From Fomitopsis serialis (taxonomy: Eukaryota > Basidiomycota > Agaricomycetes > Polyporales > Fomitopsidaceae): 64,000 nucleotides of DNA. The position numbers were made by a program, and so were the translations under genes. Below are positions 35,910 to 47,559 of the stretch, in pieces. Location: positions 1-64,000 of the forward strand of contig NW_025955105.1 in assembly GCF_022376445.1 (NCBI RefSeq), given 5' to 3'. The notes beneath the pieces were generated by a model that saw only the letters and a program-made list of their open reading frames with translations, had not been told where the DNA came from and did not search any database. Every line of letters begins with the position of its first letter. Position 1 is the first letter of the stretch.

Positions 35910-38254
35910 CTATTCCTCTTCCTCCTCCCAAACCACCTCCGCCCCTGGGCCCTCCACCCTCAACGCGACCCTCACCTGCTTCCTCCGGTCCCTCCATCCA
36001 GAGTACATGGCGAGCCCTAGCGCAACAAAACACGCCGCAATCGTGACCTTCAAACTATCCCTGTAGCACGCACGGCCCTCCAAGCACTGCGTGGCGCCCG
36101 GCAGGCCTGCGCGGCGCGCGAGGTCGAGGATGCCTCGCGGGCTCGGTGAAGAGGAGGCTGCGGAGGACGACTCTGGCGCGTGCGGTGCGTGGGCGTCGAG
36201 GTTGCGCCCGAAGGCGAGGGAGAAGATGTTAGAGCCGAGCATGGGCGCGAGCGAGACGAAGCCCCAGTTCTCCGAGAAGTGTGCTGACAGGCGATCCCAC
36301 CGGCATCAGCACAACCACACGTAGTTCACTATGCACGCGAGCACTTACGCAGCCCGAACCACTCGATGCAGATCGTCGGGAACAACCCGAACATGCACCC
36401 GTACGCCAGCCCGAGGAGAGCGCTCGCCCTCCACAGGTTCTCGACCGTCGAGACGTAGTAGCACGTCACCTGCGAGACGATGAAGATCGCTGCGACGACG
36501 GTGATGCAGAACGAGCGGGGCGCTGGAGGTAGTTGCGTACAAGTCTGCGACCATGCCTGCGCAGAGGATGCTGTGTTAGCAGGCGTGAACCGATAGGGAT
36601 GGGGCATACCGACGAAGAACCGGCCGGCGCAGTTCGTGACGCTGACGATGGACACTTGCGTCGCTTGCCATTGCCCCGCTTTGGACTCGTCATAGTCAGG
36701 TTACCCGTCGCAAATAGCGCCTGAGATATCGAGCCGACGTTGTTGATGTCTGTACAACCCCGTCAGACATCGCCATGTCGATGCCCCGCGAAAGCAAACC
36801 TACACATCAGCCCAGTACCCGCCACTAATCACCGATTAGCTCAGCCTTTCAGTCACGATAAACACCTGAACACTCACGCAGCGCAGTGATGCTGAACATC
36901 ACCCAAAAGTCGATATCCAGGAATAAACCCTTCCCATGCACATTCGGCGGCTCTAAGCCCACCACCGGCGTCGCATAGCTCCTCGCGCTTCCCCTCCGCC
37001 CAGAGAACGCGCTCCTGCTCCGCGAGCGCCCCTGGCTCCGCGTCGGGCTCAGTGCCACGCTCTCCGTGTTCGCAGGCACAAAATAGTCCGACGCGACCGC
37101 GCCGTGTGAGGTATACCCCGGGATCAGCTCGTCGGCCTCCTCCGCGGCGTCCCCGTCCTCAGTCTCGTCGTGGTAGTGGTGGTACGACGAGAGCAGATGC
37201 GTGCGGCTCGTATCATCCCTGAACAGCGCAGGCGACGCGATCGCCACGGACGGCGCCGGCCGGGGCGCGTGCGCGTGGGCAGAGGAGGGCTCGAAAGCCT
37301 CTTCTTCGATGCCCGCAGTGGCGTGCGGAAGGGGGATCGCCCGGACGACGAGGAAGCCGAGGACCATGGGGAGCGCCGTGCCCACGGCGAGGATGAGCAG
37401 GAAGTCGGAGGTGTTGCCCGGGAACGCGACGTGTGCAATCGTGGAGAATAGGAACGCGGAGAGACCGAAGCCAGAGATTACGACGCCATTCATCGAACCG
37501 CGCTGCACGACGATACAAGCATGGTCAGCTAGGGTCCCAGAGGAAGGGAGGATAGCTTGCCATCCGGTCAGGCCAGCTCTTCGCGGTCGAATTCATAGCG
37601 CCCGCCAAGCCGCCATTCCCGCCGATTCCAGTGAGGAAGCTGAACGCAGCGAGGAGGCATATACTCAGCGTGCTCAGTGTGCTCGACCCATCTGGCAATC
37701 CTCGGTCGTAGTAGTGGCGAATACCAAGGTAGCCGACGAGGAGCGCGAAGAAACCCATGATGAAGAGCCCTCGCGGGCCGCGTGTGTCGACTATTCGCCC
37801 CAGAGGGTGCGGAGCCATACACACCAACTGGCGGTAAGATGCGTGTCAGCTTAAGGATATTGAGCACGTAACAAGTACTGACTATTGCCTGATAATCCTA
37901 TGACATTGAGCTGTGTGTGGGTCAACCCGAGTCGCGAGCCTAGTTGAGGGGCATAGGCTGAAAGGGACCATGGTGTCAGACTAGCTGCATGTATACACGA
38001 CGTATGCATGCACGACGCGGACGCCGTTGCATCGTGAGGCGAAAACTACGAAACGAGACTCACCAGAGAAGACCTGAACCAATCAGTTAGCCACCACTCC
38101 CGCATCCGCCATACATCGCTAACGACGGACGCACATAGTTGGTACCAGACGCAAGTGCGACTAGTATACACGTCGTGAAGCTTGCTAGTCGCGTCGCACT
38201 GAAGAGGCCTGGAGGCGGTGCGTGCCCGTGCGCGTGGTGTGCGGTAGTATGCAT
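35910..38254 (-). pseudogene. MFS transporter (Nodulin-like/MCT type), two frame breaks
   Basis: Ten minus-strand exons: 38135-38254, 38064-38073 (10 bases), 37883-37957, 37561-37827, 36878-37502, 36804-36824 (21 bases), 36705-36749, 36610-36678, 36349-36556 and 35910-36283. The joined product shows VFSAYAPQLGSRLGLTHTQ, RIVDTRGPRG, RGSMNGVVISGFGLSAFLFS, TALLAGTGLMYINNVGSISQ and FSENWGFVSLAPMLGSNIF, typical of fungal nodulin-like major facilitator proteins with a long Ser/acidic central loop. Exon 37561-37827 and exon 36349-36556 each fail the phase by two bases (or one extra). In both, protein-like sequence changes frame within or beside runs of C or G (about 37803-37808, and 36505-36545). 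The intron after 37561 has a GC donor (gcaagc). It is either a decayed transporter or a gene hit by homopolymer miscalls. Substrate unknown. Confidence 0.7.
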
Positions 38255-40484
38255 AGCGTTTCGCAGTAGCTCGTCAGGACAAGCTTAGAGGGCAAAGTAA
38301 GCGGCAGACATGCGGCGACGAGGAGGAAGAGGAGGAGGAGGAGGAAGTCGCGGACGACAGAGTGAGATAGGACGGTGGCATGTTCACTGCAACGGCGCGT
38401 CCCAGCCGCGGGCGGCGGTGGCAATCATAGCGCGGAAGGAGCGCGCTTCATCCCGTCCTCCCCTCATTGGCTGCAGCCCCTCCGCGATATACGGTCACGC
38501 GATCGATCCACCCGCCTCGAGTATGATCGTTCTCTACTTTTGTCATTAGCGGCAGCCTACTACAGCGCGCGGCGTTGCGCGGGTCTCTTCAGTACAGCAC
38601 TCCAGCATGCGTATTCTGGGGCTACGGAATGCAGGGTCATCAAGCTTCACGACACGAGGGATATTGGACCTGGCGACCTCGAGTGAGATTGAGCTCGAAA
38701 GTACTAAGCCGCGCACACTCCGGTCCAGATGAGGATTGCGATATAATCCTCACAGACCTCGAGGGTACGTAATTTTCCACAGCGACGACGCGCGTATTTA
38801 CTGACACTTTATGCCCTGGTACGCACACGACAGCACCACCTTCACGCTCAACGAGCCAACTCGTTCATAAACAGAGCAAACTTGAGGCTCGCGACAGCGA
38901 TACAACATCACACACGGGCCACAAGCTTACCAAGGAGCGCGACTTCGCAAGCGTAACAGAGAACGCTACGTCTCGATCGGAGGGGCACCGAAGTACAAGG
39001 ACAATGCGCCCAATGATACCTCTACGCTCCATTACTGGACAGTACAGCTTAGAGCATTGTCTAATCACTTTCGATAGTCATTATATCCCTCAACACGATT
39101 GACATGTCTCTGTGCGGCACATTCACCCCCAGGGGGTTATTACGTATTACTTCGATGCAGTGATGTCTGTCCGGAACGACCAGAAGGTTGCACAAGAATC
39201 GCGGTGTCTCTTGAAGATAACACTGGTAGAACACTGCCAGTGCGGACATGGGCCGCCGGTGTCGCTGCATTGCGTCCATCGAACGCCTGTGCGCTCTAAA
39301 CATGCTGGAGAGATGATCATAGCAAGATCATAGTCGAGTGACAGATGTTCTATGAGTACTAGTTCCACGATGGTACTTACCGGGGTCCGGAATGTTCGTG
39401 AAGATGAAAGTCGCTGCTTGTATTGGTTCTGGGGGTGCACATCAGTTAACTTAGAACTGTCCCTTGCAGTCAGCGACAGATGTCAGTGCATTGAAACGCC
39501 GAATGATTTTATTAGCCTTCGTGTGAATGACTCGGAGATGATGTCTATCCAACCCTCATATCAATGATATTATATCTTTTCTGACCTCGCTCTGTCCATC
39601 TGGCATCTTTAGACAGGCCCATCCGAGGCCCATCTACATATGTAAATTCTCGTTCCCAGGCATCCAAGTGTGTGCGGCGGCGCACAGCAGTTGTCTCATC
39701 GAAGGTTCACCCGGACAGCGACCCGGTAGGAGGTAAGTAAAGACTGTACGACCAACTTGTAAGCCATCCATCTTACGAGGATTGCTCTCAGGCTGTCCAT
39801 GCTGCTCAGGATCTACCGCGATCGCACGGCTCTGCGTGTACTATGGCTGACCGGGTCTGGGGATGTTGCGAAGCAATTGTGCCGCTGTGCGGCGAGGGCA
39901 TCCGACGAGCTCCACTGTCGGGCTCCAGCCGCTATTCTCCGTCGCCGACCATACAAGAGCGGTTATGGACATGCCGCCAGTCTTCCTTAGACTAAGACAG
40001 GACCTCGACAGAGAGGAAGGGCGTCCTCAAGGAACATGCCACTGAGTCCGGAGTGCTCGGGCGGTAGCAAACGAAGTCACAACCCGAACGTTGCGTGCCT
40101 TGAGCCTGAGTGCGATGGATCCAGGTCCATTCCGGACATATTTGTTCAATTCGAGATGACATGGTAAGCTGTTTGTATGGTTCAATCTGTCACAACTGCT
40201 TCACCTCTCGGTCCGCCGTTCTGATGGTGACACGGTGACAGATAAGACTCGGAGTCATCACCGCATTCGAATGTGACTTGAACAACGAAGCTCATAGTGA
40301 CTGCGCCGAAGATCCGGCTACTCTACATCTCAGGCTGGATGGCAGGCTAGTAAGCTTCCTTGTTGTGAGTCCTGAGAAACCCGCGAAACTTCAACAGTGT
40401 CGAGTGTGATCGCCGTTTTGCTTATAATGCGCGCACTGAATACAGGTCTAGTCGTCCTTCCCGTGTTCAGACTTGTCGAGTGCA
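38255..40484. other. 2.2 kb without a supported gene, with a GGA-rich tract
   Basis: Promoter side of the MFS gene and upstream of the DUF6534 gene. A short GGA/GAA triplet repeat lies at about 38321-38348. No ORF shows coding character. Confidence 0.45.
38321..38348. repeat. GGA-type triplet microsatellite
   Basis: Purine-rich repeat (aggagg/gga units) in the region upstream of the MFS gene start. Confidence 0.6.
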
Positions 40485-42573
40485 ATGACCTCTTTCATCG
40501 ATCTCAACCCTACTATGGGGGTAATGTTCATTGCGATTGTGCTCAGTTCTATGTATGTCACGGTCGTCCCATCCTCACAGTCATCTGAACACCTCATAAT
40601 CACTGTTTATTTCCCTAGTTTCTATGGAGTAACACTAATGCAAACCATCTACTACGTAAGTGGTCCTTTTGATAGAATATGTATACTCACTTAGTACAAT
40701 CCAACAGTATGCTACCTATCCGCGCGACAACATCTTCTTCAAGCTTCTGGTATGAGGCCTTTAACAGAGAAATTGCGGCAGAGCTGATGCGCGTTCCAAG
40801 GTTCTCACGCTGTGGTCAGCCATACCGACTTGGATTATCTGCTATTGTCTGCATACAATATACTGAAAGCATCTTAGGGTGTTGGATTCTGCATCAACTG
40901 CTATGATGTGCTATGCGGCGTACACGTACCTGATCACTGACTTCATGGACGTACTCGCACTTTTGCACATCAACAAGTGCGTCCGATACACCCTTTCTAT
41001 GAGATATCACGAAGGCTAATATATGATCTCCTTAGAGTTCTCGGGGTATGCCTCTGCTCAGTGCTGATGCCAGTGTTCTCCTTACTAAATTCTGATGTAT
41101 CCTCTTCAGTCGGAACCAATAGTAGCTGTGAGTGCTGTGTCACGATTAAGAATGGCAAGCCGTGTACTGAACTATGCACGTCAACAGAGCATTGTAGCTG
41201 TCATCGTTCATGGGTACGTCGATTTGAGACCCATTTGTTCAAAAGGAAACCGAGATATAACGACACCGAAAGGTTCCTGGCTTATCGAATCTGGACATGT
41301 ACGCCCTGCCTTCAGCGTTTGGGTACACAACTCACTACTACCCCATCAGTGAACAAACACTTTGCTCCGCTATCTGTTGTCATTGTATGTTGTCCCTCTC
41401 CTACTGTTACACCGGACAGCTTGGCTCATCAAACAAGACTGTCCTTTCTGTTGCCGGTTTAGGTGAGTAGGATTGGGAATATTACTTACAAGTCTTAACC
41501 CCGATACCATAGCACTCGGTTGTTGTGAGTCTCCTCGCTTTGATTGTTCGCGACAGTTACATGAATGACCTATATTAGATGCCACTGTGCGACAGTAAGT
41601 CATGGGATCCAGAAAAGGTCAGTTACTCTACTCAGCTTTTGGAACAGAATCAGGAGTACCTCGTTTGCTATACTAGAAGAAGCCAGTTTCAATGTGTGTT
41701 TGCCTTTCCCATATGTCGACCACGATGGTCACACCCGGCGCTTCAGTGGATCGACAGTGTAATAATCAGCCTGACTGTAACGGCCGACGTCATGATATCT
41801 ACCACTATAAGCTATCAGCTATACCGAAGTCGAACAGGCATTCCCAGGTGCAGTACGAGCTCGCAATGCTTTATGGGCTGGTGGAACTCACTGCACAGGC
41901 GAACAGCACCGAAAGGATGATTAATGTGTTGACACTTTGCTACATCATTACCACTGGTATCATACCTGCGTATGCAGCACCATATCCATTCATGAAACCC
42001 ACTGACGAAGTGATATCACGGAAAGCGTCTTGAACGGCGCGGAACTTATCGCAGTGAGTCTACTCCTTTAGTTGACTGTAACATCTCTTGACACAATACT
42101 TGCGACACGTAGTATGAGGTAGCACCTACATGCCTCGCTTTTCTAGTGTTCGAAATGCTCATCACCAAAGGTGTGTTGAGCACCAATTTTATGCTTGCAG
42201 TACAGCTCACTTGTACCTACGCATCGCTGACTAGCTTACGTCAATACTTGTATGGTCACGTTGAGTACCATATTATATATCTTCATGTCACGATAGCTAA
42301 TACTCGAACATGACAGCCTCAATTTACGACAGAGTATCCACGGGAAAAGCCTTCCTGACGCTCTACTAAGTATCCACCGGGCTGGAGAATTGCCAGCACT
42401 CGTGTTGCATGCTAGAGACCCTCCGCCATCGTCGGCTGACGACACGGATGACATGATCATGTCCGCGATCAAGGTGAATCAAACCGATGAATGTGTAAAG
42501 CGATATCTCATTCATGAATTTTCAGTCAAAATCCACTATCCTTACATGTGAACAATGTGGCTCGGTGGTTTGA
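40485..42573 (+). CDS. DUF6534-family multispanning membrane protein
   Basis: A many-exon gene recognised by its spliced fragments. Firm exons: 40485-40552, 40619-40655, 40708-40749, 40801-40814 (14 bases) and 40878-40976, reading MTSFIDLNPTMGVMFIAIVL, FYGVTLMQTIYY, YATYPRDNIFFKLL and VLTLWVLDSASTAMMCYAAYTYL in one frame. Further exons carry SEPIVAV, FLAYRIWT, SLTVTADVMISTTISYQLYRSRTGIP, TERMINVLTLCYIITTGIIP and SLNLRQSIHGK, in the order usual for these basidiomycete seven-helix proteins, which end in a conserved C-terminal domain (DUF6534). Their function is unknown. Exact junctions after 40976 and the stop (42551 or 42573, depending on a last intron) are not certain; an internal defect cannot be ruled out. 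A related gene lies at 62447. Confidence 0.6.
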
Positions 42574-42810
42574 CGACTCATCAGAACAACTGGTGCGTGA
42601 GGTGACAGTCGCTTGGTGACCCTCAATGCACTAACTTGATCAAACTCCAATAGTACCTCCCGCCGGTGATTAGCCTTCATGTTTCACCGTGGACTGAGTG
42701 CACAAAGTAGCAATGCTTGGCGCATGTTGAGATGTAGTTCGTCTGTATGCAGGGACATGTAGATACCTTCAGACAACCTTCAGAGGCTGAATAAACCTCG
42801 TCACAATCAC

Positions 42811-44987
42811 TCAGTGCCTCCCATTCAGTGCCTCGGCAGCCCGGTTCTCGTTGATCATATCAGCACACTTCTGCGCCACGGCAACAACAGGCGCAGCAAG
42901 ATGGGTGCTGAGGATATGGGGGAAGACGCTGGCATCGGCAACACGCAGACCTTGCACTCCGTGAACGCAGAGACGGTCGTCGACGACACCCCCGGGGCGC
43001 GGTCCATCATATTCGGGGGCCATCCGGCAGGTCGACGAATAATGATACGTCGTTTCGCAAACCTGTCGGACAAACTCGTCCACCTCTTCGTCGGAGTCAC
43101 CTGCAGGAATCCTGAAGTCAGTGATGGGATATCCGCGTGCCGCCATCTTCTCCTTCAGCTGCATAGGGAACCGGACGCTTTTGCGCATAACCTCTCTGTC
43201 GTGCTCCGTTGACAGATAGTTGGGATCGACGATTGGGTCTTCCTTGGCGTCGCTCGAGGCGAGGCGCACCGTTCCCAGGGACGTCGGGCGGAGGTTGACC
43301 GCCAGAAAGCCCAGTTTCCCGCCGCGCGAGGAGTCCGAGGCATCGCTGGTATAGGACCCATCGCTCTTCCCGCGCCGGCGGTCGATCTGCGCCGGTTGCC
43401 TCTTGGAGACAGACGCAGACATGTCGCGCGCCACAATCTATACCAGTCAGCACGTGCCGATTCACATATGTACTCTGAGCACTCACAGCCATAACTTCGG
43501 CGTCTGGAACGTTCTCTGGCAGCGAGGCATCTCTGTCTTCCTCGGAGTTGACCACGGTGTTGTATTTGTCGTCGAATAAGCGTGACTGCACAAAGATTGA
43601 CACGTCGAGGACGGTTCCGAGCATCATCCCCACGCCGAAGAAGATGTACATGAGCAGCTCAATGACAGCGATCCACGGCTGTAGTTTCAGCTTTATGATG
43701 GAGTCCCGCAGAGGAACGCGGTATTGAGGTGCGGCACCCAAGTGGTCTTGCTGCAAGCCAGAACGTCAGTCAATACAACAAGTGGAGAGATAGCGTACAT
43801 AAACTCACCAGATGCGAGCCTACTCCAGGCAGGTCCTTAAGTACTGGATTGCCGTATTGAGCTAAGTGATCTGCAGGGCCAACACCACTGGTTCCAAGAT
43901 CACCAAGTAAGCTCGTGGCGAGACGCGCAACACTTACCTGAGCAGGAGTATCTGAGGAGAGGAGAGCGCGCCCGCACACAAGATGACTTCTCTCCGCGCT
44001 CCTATGTACCGTGACGGGGATTTCTCGCCGAGGGACTGGAGAAACACTCCTCCCGCCTTCGACACTCCGGACGACGTTTCGTTGATATCGATCTTGAGAA
44101 CAAGGGTGCGGACACAGATGTGCAGCCGACGTCGGCGTTCTTTGACCAATTGCGCGGGCAGAAATGCGGAGAACGCGGAGCTTCGACGACCCCAGCGATC
44201 GAGGGAGTAGTGCATCTTGGCACAGCCGAAAGGCGGATGTAGCGGCGAATTGAGATCGTCTACGTAGGGAACGCCCAGGGCCATCGCCCCTTCGATGATG
44301 CTTAAGACAATTCAGTACATATCCGTGTGGCAACTCAACACGCTGCTCACTCAGGTGTGTTCTTCCACTTCCAGAAGTAGGGCTGGAAAGACCGGTTGTG
44401 CCATTCGCCTGGTAATTCGGGTGAGAATTCTACGTCTCTGAATGTCGCAAACACAGTACCTGCAACACCATGAAAGTCCGAAGCCTTGCTGAGATCCTGA
44501 TCAAGGTCGGTCTCTGACTTCACGAAATACCACTGCATCTCATCGTAGCTCCATCCCTTCCGGCCCGCTTGGCTCCACGCATTGTATCCGCCAGGGAGGC
44601 CACGGGTGTATAGCATTGCATTGATCTTCGACGAGCCTCCCAGCGAGAAACCTGCAGCCATCTGAAACACGCGATCGTTAACGTGCGCCTTAGGTGTAGA
44701 TTCCCAGAAGCGCGAGCGCGACCCGTCAGACGCAAAGTGAGAAGACAAGAGGGGTACGCGAGAGATAAAGCCGTCTTTGACATCGCCGCGTTCGATTAGG
44801 AGCACCGACACAGACTCGTCCTCGCTGAGACGGTTCGCGAGTACGCATGCAGCGGTCCCCCCTCCTGCAACGTGGATGAATAATACACCCAAGGGATGAT
44901 TCGTGGAGACTCACCAACAATGATATAGTCGTAAGAGCTGATGAGGTCCCGAAGTCGCGTAGTCGGATATGTCGTGAAAAGTCCCAT
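42811..44987 (-). CDS. GMC-family FAD-dependent oxidoreductase
   Basis: Six minus-strand exons: 44914-44987, 44351-44864, 43938-44300, 43809-43887, 43487-43750 and 42811-43437, about 639 residues. The FAD dinucleotide motif (VGGGTAACVLANRL) is formed across the first junction. The GMC signature GALSSPQILLLSGVGP spans the third, and QDHLG follows it. The active-site His is in HYSSTCRM (about 563), and the second catalytic position is in STHLAAPVV (His about 610). GMC enzymes oxidise alcohols, aldehydes or sugars, often with hydrogen peroxide as product. No signal peptide is evident at MGLFTTYPTT, which suggests an intracellular enzyme or an unresolved 5' end. There is an unusual hydrophobic stretch (ELLMYIFFGVGMMLG) in the substrate domain. 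It is distinct from the alcohol oxidase at 55405; the substrate is not assignable by eye. Confidence 0.88.
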
Positions 44988-45577
44988 GTTGACGTCTACG
45001 AGATGTCTCTATGAGATACGTGGGCACAGTATAAAGCGGCAAAAGGGGAAAACAGGTACTTATATTGTGTCGCGGCCAACTCGGGCAACATGGCTGTGAA
45101 GCGTGTGGAAAGCACAGGCGGGTCAGACAAGAATATCTTGGGCGCGCGGAGGTTAAAAGAATTGTCTGCTCTGCCCAGGGAGACTAGGGTGGTGGTTGCA
45201 AAGTAGGCCTCAGAGGCCGACTAAGGTCAAAGTCCGGATGTCATGCTAATATTGCTATTTTTTGCCTTGGTGATTATCCCCGATGAAATAGAACCATACA
45301 TCGAGGTGTTCCTCCGACCTAGACGTGGTGGAATCCGCAAGCATTGAATCGCCAGTTCTTCATACTTAACTCTTTTTGGTCAGCAACGGAGACTAGTTCT
45401 TCATCTCATGAGCCCAGACAATGACTAGATTCAGACTAGATTACTACTACTTCGCAAGCGGGATAGAGGTGTCACCTTGTATGTAAGTCTCCTCGGACGA
45501 TCTTACGAGGATGGCTCACTACATGACTTATAGCATGCTGGGGACGCACAACATGAAAGCTGTACCAAAAGGCATAC
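44988..45577. other. Intergenic
   Basis: Promoter side of the GMC gene. No gene recognised. Confidence 0.5.
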
Positions 45578-46172
45578 CTAAGCACCACCCTCGCCCCCAG
45601 TGTCCTTCTTCGACAGCACCGCATCATAAATGACCAACTTGTCCGGCATCGGCCCCGCAACCCTCTTGAGCGCGGGCAGCGCGTGAAAGTACGCCAGCAA
45701 GATCACGTCGCAGATGTCCTGCCACTGTGGGACGGGCTCGGGACCGCCGGCCTCGTACACGTCCATGAGGCGGTCGTTCATAGAGAAGTACATCATCGCC
45801 TCCGCGATGTCTTGGTCCGCAGGCGGCGAGTGCGGCGGGAACGCCTCCTGCATCCACCGGTGCGCAGTGCGCGCGGTGAGCATAAGCGCGGCGCGCCCCC
45901 GAGCGATTGGCGACTCAGGCGCAATATCTGTGCCCGAGCGGAACTCCTGCAGTACGCACATATCAGGCATGCATGCGGAAGGTGTCGAAGGGAGTACGTA
46001 CGTCTTTGTCGACCGTCGAGAGAAAATGCCCGATGATCATGGTGTTCCTCACGACCGCAGCGCAGTATTGGCTCGGGTCGGAGTACAGTCCCGGGACGAG
46101 ATCCTGGGACTGCGTGCGGGCTAGGCCCTCGAACACGTCAAGCGTCTGCTCTGCCGTCGGGTTCTCCACCAT
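45578..46172 (-). CDS. Unrecognised protein, last two exons
   Basis: Two exons join in phase on the minus strand: from about 46172 (or further upstream) to 46002, and 45946-45578, with a gtacgt...cag intron. The product has coding character: VENPTAEQTLDVFEGLARTQ, DPSQYCAAVVRNTMIIGHFL, then RGRAALMLTARTAHRWMQEA, MMYFSMNDRLMDVYEAGGPE and ILLAYFHALPALKRVAG. It is probably all alpha and soluble. I do not recognise the family. The ATG at 46172 is the first in the frame within this exon, but codons continue upstream to an acceptor near 46234, so a first exon is probably missing here. Confidence 0.45.
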
Positions 46173-46234
46173 CGGCACGTCGTCAAGCGGCACGGACGAA
46201 TCTTTCGCTGCGCGAGAGGGGGCGCTGCTACTGA

Positions 46235-47559
46235 AGGCAGCGCAAGGACGACCGAAACATGTTCGGGCAGGGTCTGCTGCATACGGTCATCCGGATTGCA
46301 CGGGGTAGACACGAAGAGTCGCGCACGGTGCACGTGTCTTTCGAGGACCTGAGTGCGGCCAAGAGATGCAAATGCACGAGAGATAGCCCTTGTAGGTCGT
46401 GCAAGTGTCGTCCCGGGATGTATCCCAGGTTGCCTGAGCGAGTGTGCACTGGCCTGGACCTGTAAAGCACGAAAAGCGCCTGCCTGGAACTTGAACATGT
46501 TGGTAGAAAGGCACCAAGATATCCGACAACGTTGCGGCGACAGCAGAGCAGAAGTCGGCGAAGTTCAGTCGTCAATGATGAGAGAGGACAGTTGTCACAG
46601 TCTGCTGTTGGTAGTGCTGCAGCTGCGTTCTTCGTTCAGCCGGAGGGAGGAGGCAAGAAACGTCGCGTGTGTGGCGCACCTCCCCACAGTAGCCGGCACC
46701 TGCCGGTCCGGTCGCCACAAAGCTACCTACTTGCCGTCACGGTCTGCAACGGGGGCTACTACGCTCAGTACACTGTTACTTATATGGTTCGAATCTCAAA
46801 GCTGCGCCTCAACCGCATCGGATTGCCTATCGGTATCTCTAATATTGTCATCTTGAGCTATGCAGTGTGTCCAATTCAAGATCGCTGAGGGACGAATATA
46901 GTGCCCTATTTCAAGTTGGCACGCAACACCACGGTGGTGACTCGTTTACCCACCGTACTCGAGTCGTCCTCGCCCCTCGTCGGTGGTGCGTGGCCGGAAC
47001 CGAGTGTTGCTATTTGGATGAGATGAACACAACGACGCGACGACAGCGGGACAACATGCCATGAGTAGTCACACTACTGGTGTAGGTCTCCTCTTCTGGA
47101 CGTCTCGATGCTTCAGTTCGGCCATGGCGAAGTTGTCTGCAAGACTGTACAGCCAAGCATATGTACAAGAAAGGGTGAGTTCTCGTCCGGATTACTACGG
47201 TCGATCGGAGACTGACATGTCTGCCTTACTGTGTGGCTTTGCAATTGCACAATTCAATCATAGCCACAAATTTGGACGCGTAGAGTGCAAGCCCGAGTCC
47301 TAGGTAGCCTAAGAATGAGTAACTGACATCGTCCAACTGGTGGAAAACCGTACATCGGAAAGAAACACATACTATCGCACGGGACTTCGACAACGCCCTA
47401 AGTACGGTGGCCATCGCAGGAAAAGTGAAGCTGTAGCCTTTTGCCAGCTCTAGCTTACTGCATCTCATCGAGGGTTAGGTGCCCGTGAGATGGAGTGGGG
47501 GAGAGGGTTCGCGGCTGGAGGGCGCGGCTCGTGGCAGTACATGGAAAGTTTGGCGAGCC
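46235..47559. other. No gene recognised
   Basis: May contain the first exon of the unrecognised minus-strand gene. Otherwise only short ORFs. Confidence 0.4.
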
